A stretch of DNA of 64,000 nt. Source: DAIDJD01 sp035485275 (lineage in GTDB: Bacteria; Oederibacteriota; JAJYGY01; DAIDJD01). Shown one piece after another: positions 48,811 through 57,365 of the stretch; position 1 is the stretch's first letter; each line of letters opens with the position of its first letter. The stretch is taken from the NCBI GenBank assembly GCA_035485275.1, contig DATHOE010000012.1, forward strand, positions 198,815-262,814, written 5' to 3'. The notes under the pieces were generated by a model. It worked only from the letters and a program-made list of their open reading frames with translations. It searched no databases and was not told the origin of the DNA. Both the position numbers and the translations under genes were made by a program.

Positions 48811-49704
48811 TTACCCCCGTTCGCGCCAGCGCTGGGAAGGAAGTAGGCTTTCTTCTTCATCTTCACCGCCTTCCCTCGGATCACTTACGGCGATGGTTGA
48901 ATTGGTCCAAAGCACTGTTAGCGTGCGTCCATATTGGCCGAGGCCAATAATTTCCTCATTGAATTCTGTGGAATCTCCGCCTTCAAACCAGGCGTTTAAA
49001 GTGGTTGTAGTTGCCATACGCCTTGTTCTTTTAACATTGTCTTCATTTTTATTGAAATCTGCGGTGGCTGTCCCAGGGGTAAGCCTTGAATTTTTAGAAA
49101 TCCATGTGAGTCCTGGGACATCCTGTAATGGTTTCGACATTACCGCGAAATCGATCTGGTTTCCTGTAGAGCATATTACTGCCATGAGTTCATCGCTGAG
49201 TCTTGCGAAACGAATTGCTGTTGCAGTTAGTGAGGTTATACACAAATTTGAAAGTGTCTCAATTCCAGCCAATCCACGATCACCATTGCTTTGCGCGGCA
49301 GTGAACAGGTTTCTCGGCATTAGCAAACTCGCGGAGAAACTATCTGCTTCCCGTTCATATTTGTCTTTGGAAATGAAACCACTTAAAGATTTGTGAATTT
49401 TTTGGCCCTTTCCAAAGAGAGCTTCGATGTGCCCCTCCAGAAAATAGTGCCCCAACTCGTGAGCGACTGTGAATCTTTTGAATCCCTCGTTTGCAAAACG
49501 GGAGCTATAAAGTATCCCGAACAAGTCTCCCGCCTTCATCAGACAACCCGAGAGGTCGGGAGTAAGGTCTGGGTTTTCAAGGCAAGTAATATCACGATGA
49601 GCCGCGACGACAAAAGGGTTCACCGGGAGAGTAGAAATTTTAAGTTTATTCAGGACATCTTGTGCAAGCAAATCGGAAACCAAAGCACTATCCTGCCTTA
49701 ACAT
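48811..49704 (-). CDS. ImmA/IrrE-type metallopeptidase
   Basis: 297-aa protein with zinc motif HELGH in FTVAHELGHYFLEGH and a downstream EADSFSASLLMP carrying the third ligand Glu. ImmA-type peptidases cleave their cognate Xre repressor after DNA damage or other signals. Directly downstream of the xre gene, 3 nt apart, with a GGGGAG site. The C-terminal ~100 residues are unassigned. Confidence 0.85.
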   Translation of the reverse strand: MLRQDSALVSDLLAQDVLNKLKISTLPVNPFVVAAHRDITCLENPDLTPDLSGCLMKAGDLFGILYSSRFANEGFKRFTVAHELGHYFLEGHIEALFGKGQKIHKSLSGFISKDKYEREADSFSASLLMPRNLFTAAQSNGDRGLAGIETLSNLCITSLTATAIRFARLSDELMAVICSTGNQIDFAVMSKPLQDVPGLTWISKNSRLTPGTATADFNKNEDNVKRTRRMATTTTLNAWFEGGDSTEFNEEIIGLGQYGRTLTVLWTNSTIAVSDPREGGEDEEESLLPSQRWRERG

Positions 49705-49707
49705 AGT

Positions 49708-50061
49708 TTACTCCCCTCTTTTTTGAGCAGCTTTTTTTGTGAGCATATCAGCAAATCCCGTGAGGGTTTCGAGATCATTAGTCGACATGTTTCCAGCTTG
49801 GCGAAAAAGCGTATCGATGATGGCTCCTGTGGCGCCCGGTTCATTTACACGACCTAAAAGAAAGTCGGTGGTAACAACTAGTGCCTCTGAGAGGGCTTTT
49901 AGATTGTCAAACGAAGGAGAACGGCGTCCCGTTTCAAAATGCGAAACAGCAGATGGTTGTAAACCGGCTTTTTCAGCTAGTTGGGCCTGACTCAATTTGC
50001 GTAGTTCTCGAGCCGCCCGAAGCCTATTCTGAAAGTCAGAATTCACTGGTTGACACCCCAT
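49708..50061 (-). CDS. Xre-family repressor
   Basis: 117-aa protein with helix-turn-helix LRKLSQAQLAEKAGLQPSAVSHFETGRRSPSFDNLKALSEAL and a short helical dimerization tail. Paired with ImmA, the classic repressor/anti-repressor arrangement. Stands between the methyltransferase operon and the divergent CBASS-like operon, so it may control both. Confidence 0.85.
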   Translation of the reverse strand: MGCQPVNSDFQNRLRAARELRKLSQAQLAEKAGLQPSAVSHFETGRRSPSFDNLKALSEALVVTTDFLLGRVNEPGATGAIIDTLFRQAGNMSTNDLETLTGFADMLTKKAAQKRGE

Positions 50062-50200
50062 AGACGAAGTAGTATTTTATTTAAAGACGAAAAGGTAGCG
50101 CCAGTGCGGCGCTTCTTTTTTAGGTTCTCCATATACGTATTCGTCACATTATAAGAGACGTAAATGGAAAACTCAAGCTTAAAGAATGAAAGGGGCCTCA

Positions 50201-51349
50201 ATGATAACAATTGAAGCGCAGATCAATGACGCGCTGGATACCATGGGGGAGGCCCTAGACCTTTCCCCAAGCGCCCATGAAACGGCCGTCAAACGGTATG
50301 AGGCTGTGGGAGCTTGGCTCGCGGAAGATGAACAATTCAAGGACGTAGACGCCAATATTTTTCCCCAGGGTTCCTTCGCAATGGGAACCGTCGTCAAACC
50401 GAAACTCGACAGCGACGAATATGACCTGGACCTCATCTTCGAAATCCATCGACCGCGGACACAGGTCAATGCACGCTCGCTGCATAAGGCAGTTGGAGTG
50501 AGGTTGTCCAGCAATGGCCGGTACGCCGACACTCTCGAGCAAGATAACCGTTGCTGGACGCTTAAGTACCAGGGCGAGTTCAACATGGATATCGTGCCTG
50601 CCGTGCATGTCGGATATCCGCTTTCCGACCAGCTAGCGATTCCTGACCGAGACCTGGGCAGGCTTATCGACAGCAACCCCAAGGGTATTGGCTCTTGGTT
50701 TAAGAGTAGGTCTGAGATCGGACTTCCGGCGGTGCGAAAGGTTATGGCTGATTCTCGCGAAGTGGACATAGCCGATGTCCCAAAGCAGACGGCGAAGACG
50801 TCCCTGCAGCGAGCCGTTCAGCTTTTGAAACGACACCGGAATGAGAATTTCCAAGATGACAAGATCTATGCGCCGTCGTCCTTTCTCATTACGATTTTGT
50901 CGGGGCTGGCTTACGCGGGCGAAACCAGCACATTGGAGGCTGTTCGCGGTATCTTAGACAGAATGCCGCAACTGGTCTCGCCTAGTCATCGCCTCTACTT
51001 ACTTTGGAATCCGGCTCTCCCGTCCGAAAACGTACTCGAACACTGGAACCGCGATCCCAAGTACCCGCAGGAGTTTAGCGCCTGGCACTCGAAGGCGCTA
51101 AATATGGTTGGCCTGTCATTGAGGGCAGATAGCACTGAGTCACTCTATCAGGCTTTTGGCAGTGGACTCGGCGATACCCTGGTCAAGCGTGCTGCTACCA
51201 TTCAGGGTAATCGTGTCAGGGCTCTTCGCGAAATAGGAGCTTTGCAAATGTCGGTTGGAACCGGAATTTTGGTCAGCGCGCCGAAGGCTCCCTTGGCATC
51301 GGGTATTCCCAAGCACACGTTCTATGGCGGCGACCGTCACCATGGCTGA
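50201..51349 (+). CDS. CD-NTase (SMODS-type nucleotide cyclase)
   Basis: 382 aa from ATG 50,201 (AAAGGGG upstream; an ATG at 50,186 is the alternative). Active site GSFAMGT (57-63) with D75-x-D77 in YDLDLIF and a third Asp near 133 (NMDIVPA) matches cGAS/DncV-like enzymes that make cyclic oligonucleotides upon phage infection. First gene of a CBASS-like operon: E2-like, second nucleotidyltransferase, S-4TM. Overlaps the E2 gene by 8 nt. Confidence 0.85.
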   Translation: MITIEAQINDALDTMGEALDLSPSAHETAVKRYEAVGAWLAEDEQFKDVDANIFPQGSFAMGTVVKPKLDSDEYDLDLIFEIHRPRTQVNARSLHKAVGVRLSSNGRYADTLEQDNRCWTLKYQGEFNMDIVPAVHVGYPLSDQLAIPDRDLGRLIDSNPKGIGSWFKSRSEIGLPAVRKVMADSREVDIADVPKQTAKTSLQRAVQLLKRHRNENFQDDKIYAPSSFLITILSGLAYAGETSTLEAVRGILDRMPQLVSPSHRLYLLWNPALPSENVLEHWNRDPKYPQEFSAWHSKALNMVGLSLRADSTESLYQAFGSGLGDTLVKRAATIQGNRVRALREIGALQMSVGTGILVSAPKAPLASGIPKHTFYGGDRHHG

Positions 51350-51758
51350 GCCAATTATACTGATTCGCCATGGCATGGACCTGAGGGCGGCTATCGAGGG
51401 CTCAAAGTACCGGGTTCGGGGGAAGAAACTTACATGGACCGGTACTGTAAAACCGACACCGATGAGCAAGCCGTATACTCTCAGGATTGCATTTCGAATC
51501 GGCAGGGAAAAAACCCCGACCGTGGAAGTGGCGAGTCCGGAACTGATCTTATCGGAAGGGAAGAGTGTCCTTCCTCACTGTTATAGTGAAGGTGGCCTTT
51601 GCCTTTTTCAGCCGAAATATAACGAGTGGAACGAGCGAATGCCGATGGCGGAGACCATCCTTCCTTGGGCCATGGAATGGCTCCATTTTTATGAGATTTG
51701 GTTAGTCACCGGGGAATGGCTGGGTGGGGGCGAGGACCACCTAGCCAAGACCGCTTAA
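51342..51758 (+). CDS. E2-like ubiquitin-conjugating enzyme homologue of short type II CBASS
   Basis: 138-aa protein. The pattern LPHCYSEGGLCLFQP...EW...PWAMEWLHFYEIWLVTGEWLGGG is that of stand-alone prokaryotic E2 proteins found beside CD-NTases; Cys87 in GGLCLF is the probable catalytic cysteine, Cys80 an alternative. In type II CBASS such enzymes conjugate the C-terminus of the cyclase to a target and prime it. No E1 or JAB gene is present, as in the short form. Confidence 0.75.
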   Translation: MAEPIILIRHGMDLRAAIEGSKYRVRGKKLTWTGTVKPTPMSKPYTLRIAFRIGREKTPTVEVASPELILSEGKSVLPHCYSEGGLCLFQPKYNEWNERMPMAETILPWAMEWLHFYEIWLVTGEWLGGGEDHLAKTA

Positions 51759-51774
51759 AACTCAAAGGAGTAGT

Positions 51775-52650
51775 ATGGCTATCGGTGACAAGTTCAAGAC
51801 TCTTATTGATCGAATACAAGTCAGCCCCGCAGCGAAGGGGGCTCTCGATGTTCACGCATCAGAAATAGGGACGAGGCTGTCGAAGGTTTTTACCTTAAAG
51901 GACATGAAGAACTACGGTAGCCACTCCCGCGATACCGCCGTCGCCAAATACAGCGACATGGACCTTTTTTTCATCGTGGCTATCGACGACTTCAAATGGG
52001 GCGGAAGCCTCATGACCAGCGACACCGTCCTTTCCAAGTTCAAGGAACAATTGGTGGGAAGGTACCCCCAGTCCGCTGTTGGACGCGACGGCCACGCGAT
52101 GGTCATAGACTTCTCAGATGGCAGCAAAATTGACGTGCTGCCAGCCGTCTTTAAGGGGATCAATGCTCATAAGAAGCCTACCCTTTGGATTCCCAACGGC
52201 GGCGGCGGCTGGCTTGAGACAAGCCCAGAAGCGCATAACAGCTACATCAAGTCCATTCATGATGCGAGCGCCCACAAGTTCAAATATGCCGTACAATTGA
52301 TGAAGTTTTGGAGAGAGAATAGGGCCGCCGCTGTGCCTATTTCTTCTTTTCATATGGAGCTCTTGTTCGCTAGCCAAGGGACTTTTTCGGGAGTCAAATC
52401 CTATGCCCAATGTATTCGCGACGCCTTCTACGAATTGAATTCTAGAAAATGTGCTGCTTTGAATGATCCTTTAGGTATTTCAGGAAGAGTTTCGGCGTCG
52501 AGCACCGGCGCGAAGCTGGAACAGGCTAAAACTGCGGTCGCCTATGCTTTGGACAAGTCGGACCGAGCGCTTAAAGCTGAAGCGGGTGGGGACAGCCAAG
52601 CGGCCCGCAGTTATTGGGACCTTGTATTTAATGGAGGGTTTCCTGCATGA
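51775..52650 (+). CDS. Second nucleotidyltransferase of the CBASS-like operon
   Basis: 291-aa protein with its own intact active site: GSHSRDT (48-54), D61-M-D63, and IDVLPAVF carrying the third Asp. The C-terminal helices resemble OAS/CCA-type nucleotidyltransferases. Its stop overlaps the start of the membrane effector (ATGA). Unusual as a second CD-NTase-like enzyme in one operon: it may make a different nucleotide signal, form a heteromer or modify RNA. Confidence 0.8.
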   Translation: MAIGDKFKTLIDRIQVSPAAKGALDVHASEIGTRLSKVFTLKDMKNYGSHSRDTAVAKYSDMDLFFIVAIDDFKWGGSLMTSDTVLSKFKEQLVGRYPQSAVGRDGHAMVIDFSDGSKIDVLPAVFKGINAHKKPTLWIPNGGGGWLETSPEAHNSYIKSIHDASAHKFKYAVQLMKFWRENRAAAVPISSFHMELLFASQGTFSGVKSYAQCIRDAFYELNSRKCAALNDPLGISGRVSASSTGAKLEQAKTAVAYALDKSDRALKAEAGGDSQAARSYWDLVFNGGFPA

Positions 52651-53498
52651 CCTTATTCAAGAAGGTCGCGACGGATCAAGACCGGGAGCCTGTTTTGCGC
52701 CTTCTGCTGGCTCAGCGCCGCCAGCATTCCAAGGCAAAAAATTGGGTCGGCGTTCAATTGGCTATCCTGGTCGTGCTGCCGATGTTGGCCGCCACTTGGA
52801 CGCAATTTCAAGGATGCCCAGCCGGAATCACCACACTAGTTTCGATGATCACGTTGATTGTAGACGTTGTAATCGTAGAACCTTGGATCAGGGAATCAGT
52901 AGAAGTTGCTGTGAATTTTCAGGAACAAATTGACTGTAGCCTATTCGGATTGCCGTGGCCTGTTTGGAAAATGGAGCCTGAAATTCCGGCTGGTCAAGTT
53001 TGCCCGGAGACGAAAGACGAGCTGTTGGTTCTGGTAAAGGAACAGAATCTCTTGGGGTGGTACAAGGATCCCAAGACGACTCGCTCCCCTCAACACGTAA
53101 TTTTAGGGCTTCAAAAGCAAAACGTCTTTTACTCGGCTCAACTGCGGGGGGGCCTGCTTAAAATCTTCATACCGTTTGTTTTGTGCCTCTGTTTGATGGG
53201 ACTCATATTCGCTTTCTTCATGAAGACGCAGGTTTCGGATCTGGTTGCCTGCCCTCTGGTTGTGATGCTTCCCCTGTTTGCCTGGATGTTGCGTGAAATT
53301 GCCAAACTGCGTTCCTTCCGGTTAACAGCGTCTCATTTGCAGAATGAGATGGGCCGCGTGGCCAACCAATCATTCGATCCAGCCATTTTGAGAAATATAC
53401 AAGACGAGATCATCGAGTTCAGGAAAGGCTCACCAGTGGTGTTCGACTTCTACTATCGTTGGCGACGTCCAAAACTCGAAAAAGCCATTTCGGTCTAG
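52647..53498 (+). CDS. S-4TM-type membrane effector
   Basis: 283-aa protein with four membrane helices (WVGVQLAILVVLPMLAATW, ITTLVSMITLIVDVVIV, IFIPFVLCLCLMGLIFAFF, ACPLVVMLPLFAWML) and the family motif NFQEQIDCSLFGLPW after helix two. S-4TM proteins occur with SMODS cyclases and are thought to permeabilise the inner membrane on signal binding. Coupled to the preceding nucleotidyltransferase. Confidence 0.75.
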   Translation: MTLFKKVATDQDREPVLRLLLAQRRQHSKAKNWVGVQLAILVVLPMLAATWTQFQGCPAGITTLVSMITLIVDVVIVEPWIRESVEVAVNFQEQIDCSLFGLPWPVWKMEPEIPAGQVCPETKDELLVLVKEQNLLGWYKDPKTTRSPQHVILGLQKQNVFYSAQLRGGLLKIFIPFVLCLCLMGLIFAFFMKTQVSDLVACPLVVMLPLFAWMLREIAKLRSFRLTASHLQNEMGRVANQSFDPAILRNIQDEIIEFRKGSPVVFDFYYRWRRPKLEKAISV

Positions 53499-53548
53499 AG
53501 ATTTATGAGAGCAGCGCAAAAATTTCACGCATATGGGCGGAGACCAAA

Positions 53549-54337
53549 ATGGTAAATCGTCCAAGGAATTTGCGGTGCCCATACTGTACTTTTAAACTTG
53601 TCCCGAGTCTTAACCCAGAAAAAGAACATTTTATTCCAAAAAATCTTTACGTGGATTCTGAACAAATTTTGAAGAAACCCATAGTCTGGTCTTGCAGAAA
53701 GTGTAATCGAGCCAAGGGAAAATTGGATCAGGATTGGTTCATTGATTTAGCTTTATGCTCTCCTCCGGATCCCATCTATAACGGGCTTCGAGAACGAGCG
53801 CTGAAGTCATTAGATCCCGATGGAGTAGAGGCAGGGAACGAAAAGGAGATTCGAATTAGGCAAGCCCTGAGGGATCGCGTCAGCGCCCGGATGCACCTCG
53901 TGGGGTCCATTAGTGAGTTTAGCCCCTTGCCGTCCTTGACCATACCTGAGGCGGATTCTGAGGGACTACGGGCGATCTTGGACATCAATTGCAAGAAATT
54001 TGAAGAATGGATTGAATACATCGTGAGGGGCATGTGGACCTTTACTCATGGAAGTGTGTTGCCACTTTCCCACGGTATCTTCATTTTTTATAGGTCAAAT
54101 CGGGATTTACTGATTAAAGAATGGGGGAAACTTGGGCTCTTCTTAGATCCATTGATAGATCTAGGCCCAACCATAAAAATAAACGGTTTCTTTCACAAAG
54201 TGCATAGGATGCTCTGCTTGGAATTGCTTTTTCATGAAAATATATATTGTTACGCCATAATGGCCACCAAGGACCAAATCGAAAAAGTGAAGAATAAAAA
54301 AGCATTCCAGGGGCTAGTTGAATCTACAAAGTCTTAA
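53549..54337 (+). CDS. HNH-type endonuclease-like protein
   Basis: 262 aa from ATG 53,549 with GGCGGAG upstream; longer starts overlap the S-4TM gene. N-terminal CPYC...EHFIPKNLYVDSE...CRKCNRAKG is a zinc-stapled HNH fold (two CxxC pairs around the E-H/N motif). The remaining ~180 residues are unassigned. Follows the CBASS-like operon by 50 nt; could be a nuclease effector or an unrelated defence gene. Confidence 0.65.
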   Translation: MVNRPRNLRCPYCTFKLVPSLNPEKEHFIPKNLYVDSEQILKKPIVWSCRKCNRAKGKLDQDWFIDLALCSPPDPIYNGLRERALKSLDPDGVEAGNEKEIRIRQALRDRVSARMHLVGSISEFSPLPSLTIPEADSEGLRAILDINCKKFEEWIEYIVRGMWTFTHGSVLPLSHGIFIFYRSNRDLLIKEWGKLGLFLDPLIDLGPTIKINGFFHKVHRMLCLELLFHENIYCYAIMATKDQIEKVKNKKAFQGLVESTKS

Positions 54338-54511
54338 GAAGTGTTCCCGGGACCATCTTTTTATGTATAAACGGCATAGCGAGGTCTATTAGCAACCTCG
54401 TCAAATGGACAACGGTGGCAGCCGACTTCCGCCTATTTTACAAATTTTCACCTATGGGTCAGCTCGGGGTGGTTAGTTTGACTTGATTGTTCTATTATTT
54501 TAGTTTGACAG

Positions 54512-55012
54512 TTATGTGAGTGCATCAATTAATGCATCCTCGAGTTCGGAGATTGTAATCGGCTTTTTTGAGACCAATGATTTAGGTTCTCCATTTTCCA
54601 TTACTACCCCTCTTCCTTCTTCAGACTTCCAGGGAGAGTCAGAATCTGAATCATCGTAAAAGATATCGGTGTTTAGGTTTTGCGGTATCTTTGTTCCGTA
54701 TACTCTAAAAAGAAACCTTGTTGAAGCCGGACGATTTCCGCCAGACCTAATTTCGGGTTGAATTTTAAATACTGATTTTCCTGCTGAAATATCAAAGCCT
54801 GTGAGCATTTCTGGTTTTCCATAAATCTCGGATCCAAACATGTGTATTTCAAAATGGGACTCGGTGTCCTCTATGAATCGCTCAAAATGGATCGCTAACG
54901 CCTTCAGGTGCGACGAGAATCGCTCGCATTCTTGAAGCACTCTTTTTTCCAATGCAATCTTCTTTTCCAGTCGCCGTTTAAATTCGGCTTTTTTGTCGGC
55001 TTCAGTTTCCAT
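54512..55012 (-). CDS. Hypothetical protein
   Basis: 166-aa protein with an N-terminal helical, possibly coiled-coil region (ADKKAEFKRRLEKKIALEKRVLQECERF) and a beta-rich acidic C-terminus (DIFYDDSDSDSPW). No family recognised. Starts within the end of the upstream 117-aa gene, so both are co-expressed. No gene is seen from 54,338 to 54,511. Confidence 0.5.
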   Translation of the reverse strand: METEADKKAEFKRRLEKKIALEKRVLQECERFSSHLKALAIHFERFIEDTESHFEIHMFGSEIYGKPEMLTGFDISAGKSVFKIQPEIRSGGNRPASTRFLFRVYGTKIPQNLNTDIFYDDSDSDSPWKSEEGRGVVMENGEPKSLVSKKPITISELEDALIDALT

Positions 55013-55355
55013 TTTTCACCTTTTCAAGAGTTTCATATCGCCCGCTCAAATTGTCGGTCGATGAGAGTGCGGTATCTATGGAATTTTCTATAGCATCGAA
55101 TCGTGCGTCTGTGTCTCTTTTTAGATTCCTTGCCGTGCCACCCAGTTCGTCGAGACCCTCACGAGTCTCCCTTCTTGTTTCTCTGACAAGTGATCTCAGG
55201 CCCAGAAGTGTGTTCCTCATATCAACGTTGACCGCTTGGGGATTAACTGTTTCTCGAATTTTATCGGCGAGGGACTTTTTAAAGAAAAAATAGGTAAGCA
55301 GGACAACTGCAGCGGAGCTACTTAAGCCCAAAAACCAGCTGACGAGTTGGTCCAT
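55002..55355 (-). CDS. Membrane-anchored coiled-coil protein
   Basis: 117-aa protein with one N-terminal membrane helix (WFLGLSSSAAVVLLTYFFF) and a long helical coiled coil (LRSLVRETRRETREGLDELGGTARNLKRDTDARFDAIENSI). ATG at 55,355 is chosen because the upstream extension has no hydrophobic logic. Function unknown; partner of the overlapping 166-aa protein. Confidence 0.5.
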   Translation of the reverse strand: MDQLVSWFLGLSSSAAVVLLTYFFFKKSLADKIRETVNPQAVNVDMRNTLLGLRSLVRETRRETREGLDELGGTARNLKRDTDARFDAIENSIDTALSSTDNLSGRYETLEKVKNGN

Positions 55356-55478
55356 GTTGCTCTCAATGATGGTATTGGGTCGTTTTCCGCATCGCCCGGA
55401 TTTTGTTGGCACTTCATTCGGACTTCTATATTTTACTTAGAAAGCAACCGCAAGGGGTCTATTTGTTGACTAGAAACT

Positions 55479-55800
55479 CTACATCTTATTTCTCGGATGC
55501 GCCTTCCTATACTCCCCCTGCGCGTGCTCGCCGGCGACCTTGGTGTAGATCTGGGTCGTGGCCAGGGAAGCATGCCCCAGCGAATCCTGAATGATTCTGC
55601 TATTCGCCCCGCCTTTAAACAAGTGCGTAGCGAAGGAATGGCGCAGCTGGTGGGGTGTGATGTCGACCGGCAGCCCGGCCTTGATCAGGTAGCTTTTGAG
55701 GCGCCGGCGGACGTCCAGCGGGACGGGGGCTCGTCCAGGATGCCAAGGAAGGCCCGATCCTTGGGCCGCAGCTCGGCGCGAGAACGAGTGCAGGTCTGCT
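55479..55800 (-). pseudogene. Tyrosine recombinase C-terminal remnant
   Basis: On the minus strand HQLRHSFATHLFKGGANS, IIQDSLGHASLATTQIYTKVAG and a TAG stop match the end of XerD-type recombinases, including the HxLR, GH and Tyr catalytic residues. The frame breaks near 55,710, and only the C-terminal ~100 residues remain. A relic of an earlier integration event within the island. Confidence 0.75.
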
Positions 55801-55818
55801 TCGGGCTGCCTCTATGCC

Positions 55819-57063
55819 CTACGTCTCCGCCACATAGTTCGGATACGTGTCCTCCACGTATTGGACCACTTCCCGAAAGACGTAGCTGGAATCGAGCGGC
55901 GGCTTGGCCTTGCATGCGTGCAGGTATTCCACGTAGCTGTAATCCTGGAGGAATCGTATAGCCTCGGGTCCCATCGGCCCGCTTTTCTTGTCGTGCTTGA
56001 AGAACGTGGTCTTTTTGAGGGCCTCTTCACAGGATTTGATCACCTGAACGTGAAACGGTTGTGGCCTTTGCTTCTTTGAGACCCTCAGCTCAAGCTCCCT
56101 GACCTTCGCCGAAAGGACGGGCTTGATCTGGTCGGACGGGACCAGGCCCAGGGCCACCACCCTCCTGGACAAGGCCGAATAGCTCACCTGGAGGTGGCTC
56201 GCGGCGAGCAGGACGATGCTTGGGAAGTCGAAGGTTTTGGAATAGAAATCCTGCATGGCCTTCAGGACCTTGATGACCCTGCTGCGTTCCATCAATAGAT
56301 TCGCGGCGAATAGGTTGGCCACTTTCTCGTCGCTGTCGGTACTCGGCTTGGTCGGGGAACCGATCTTGCCTTTTTGCGCGAATAGATGGTGGCCGAGTTC
56401 ATGCGCCACGCTGAATCGCTGGCGTTCCGAGGGGTGGCCGGAATGGATGGCCACGATGGGCAAGGGGAGGAATTCGCCATCGGCTATCTCGGTGCCGGCC
56501 TTCAGATATAGGCCGGAATACGGGCCGAATAGGTTCCATGAGATCCACAGTCCGAATTCCTGCATGGCCAGGGAGACGATGTCTATGGCCTCACCCACCA
56601 GGTGCTTTTCGACCAAGGGCTGCGTGTATTGAATCGCCTGATCTAGGGTATCGAATTTCGCGTAGGTATGTTTCGCCCTGTCCTGGCGCCTCTTGAATTC
56701 CTCGCTGTTTCCCTTATCGCCAGCCCACACAAAGAGTTCAGTGGCGGGTTGCATCAGGATTTCCATGGATTCCGCGCCGGCGATCCTGAATTCGTCTTTG
56801 GGAATACGGAACTGGGCGTGTTGCAGGGGCGCGGTGTTCTGGTACTTAACGCTCAAAGGCTTGTAGAAGTCCTCTACACTCACTTTGAACAGGTTGGCGA
56901 GGATTCTGAGGTGGCCGGCCGAGAAGTCAGGGGTTCCGTTTTCCATTTTGGTGTACGCGGACCTGCTGACGCCGATGCGTTTGGCCATGAAATCCTGGGA
57001 TAAACGCAGCATGTTGCGGTAGTACTTGATTTGATCTGAGATCTTCACGAGCGCCCTCCTCAA
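55819..57063 (-). CDS. Xre-ImmA fusion regulator
   Basis: 414-aa protein: N-terminal helix-turn-helix (LSQDFMAKRIGVSRSAYTKMENG), a middle region, and an ImmA/IrrE zinc peptidase (RFSVAHELGHHLFAQKG, later VANLFAANLLMERSR). Combined repressor/protease proteins regulate phages and integrative elements in response to DNA damage. Divergent from parA across a 300-bp region with promoter and palindromes, so it likely controls the maintenance/mobility module. Confidence 0.85.
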   Translation of the reverse strand: MRRALVKISDQIKYYRNMLRLSQDFMAKRIGVSRSAYTKMENGTPDFSAGHLRILANLFKVSVEDFYKPLSVKYQNTAPLQHAQFRIPKDEFRIAGAESMEILMQPATELFVWAGDKGNSEEFKRRQDRAKHTYAKFDTLDQAIQYTQPLVEKHLVGEAIDIVSLAMQEFGLWISWNLFGPYSGLYLKAGTEIADGEFLPLPIVAIHSGHPSERQRFSVAHELGHHLFAQKGKIGSPTKPSTDSDEKVANLFAANLLMERSRVIKVLKAMQDFYSKTFDFPSIVLLAASHLQVSYSALSRRVVALGLVPSDQIKPVLSAKVRELELRVSKKQRPQPFHVQVIKSCEEALKKTTFFKHDKKSGPMGPEAIRFLQDYSYVEYLHACKAKPPLDSSYVFREVVQYVEDTYPNYVAET

Positions 57064-57161
57064 GGGTCAAAAAGCATCTGTGTTGTAGCCGATTTCCATG
57101 GCTTTGAGCCATCAATTTCGAAAGTGCTTTGTTCTTGTTACAAAGTCTTTCAATGAAAAAG

Positions 57162-57190
57162 TTGCATACTGCGGGACCGTCGATTATTAT
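57162..57190 (+). promoter_or_regulatory. Promoter of the parA module
   Basis: TTGCAT (57,162-57,167), 17-bp spacer, TATTAT (57,185-57,190), directed to parA, with a leader of about 170 nt. Confidence 0.55.
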
Positions 57191-57215
57191 GTTTTATAAG
57201 TTCCATATGAAACAT
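57189..57215 (+). promoter_or_regulatory. Operator overlapping the parA promoter start
   Basis: ATGTTTTAT (57,189-57,197) and ATGAAACAT (57,207-57,215) form an 8/9 inverted repeat across the expected transcription start, and a TCACTAGTGA palindrome lies at 57,235-57,244. Likely binding sites of the divergent Xre-ImmA regulator. Confidence 0.5.
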
Positions 57216-57365
57216 AGAACATTTAACCAGCAGGTCACTAGTGAACATTAGTCATTATCCCGCTCCCTGGCCATTAGTCAAGGTGAATTGCCGTATTGAG
57301 TTGCCGGGTTCCACAGCGTATTTGGCCGAATTTATTGGGGTTTGCAAGAGCCTGAAGGAGCACCC

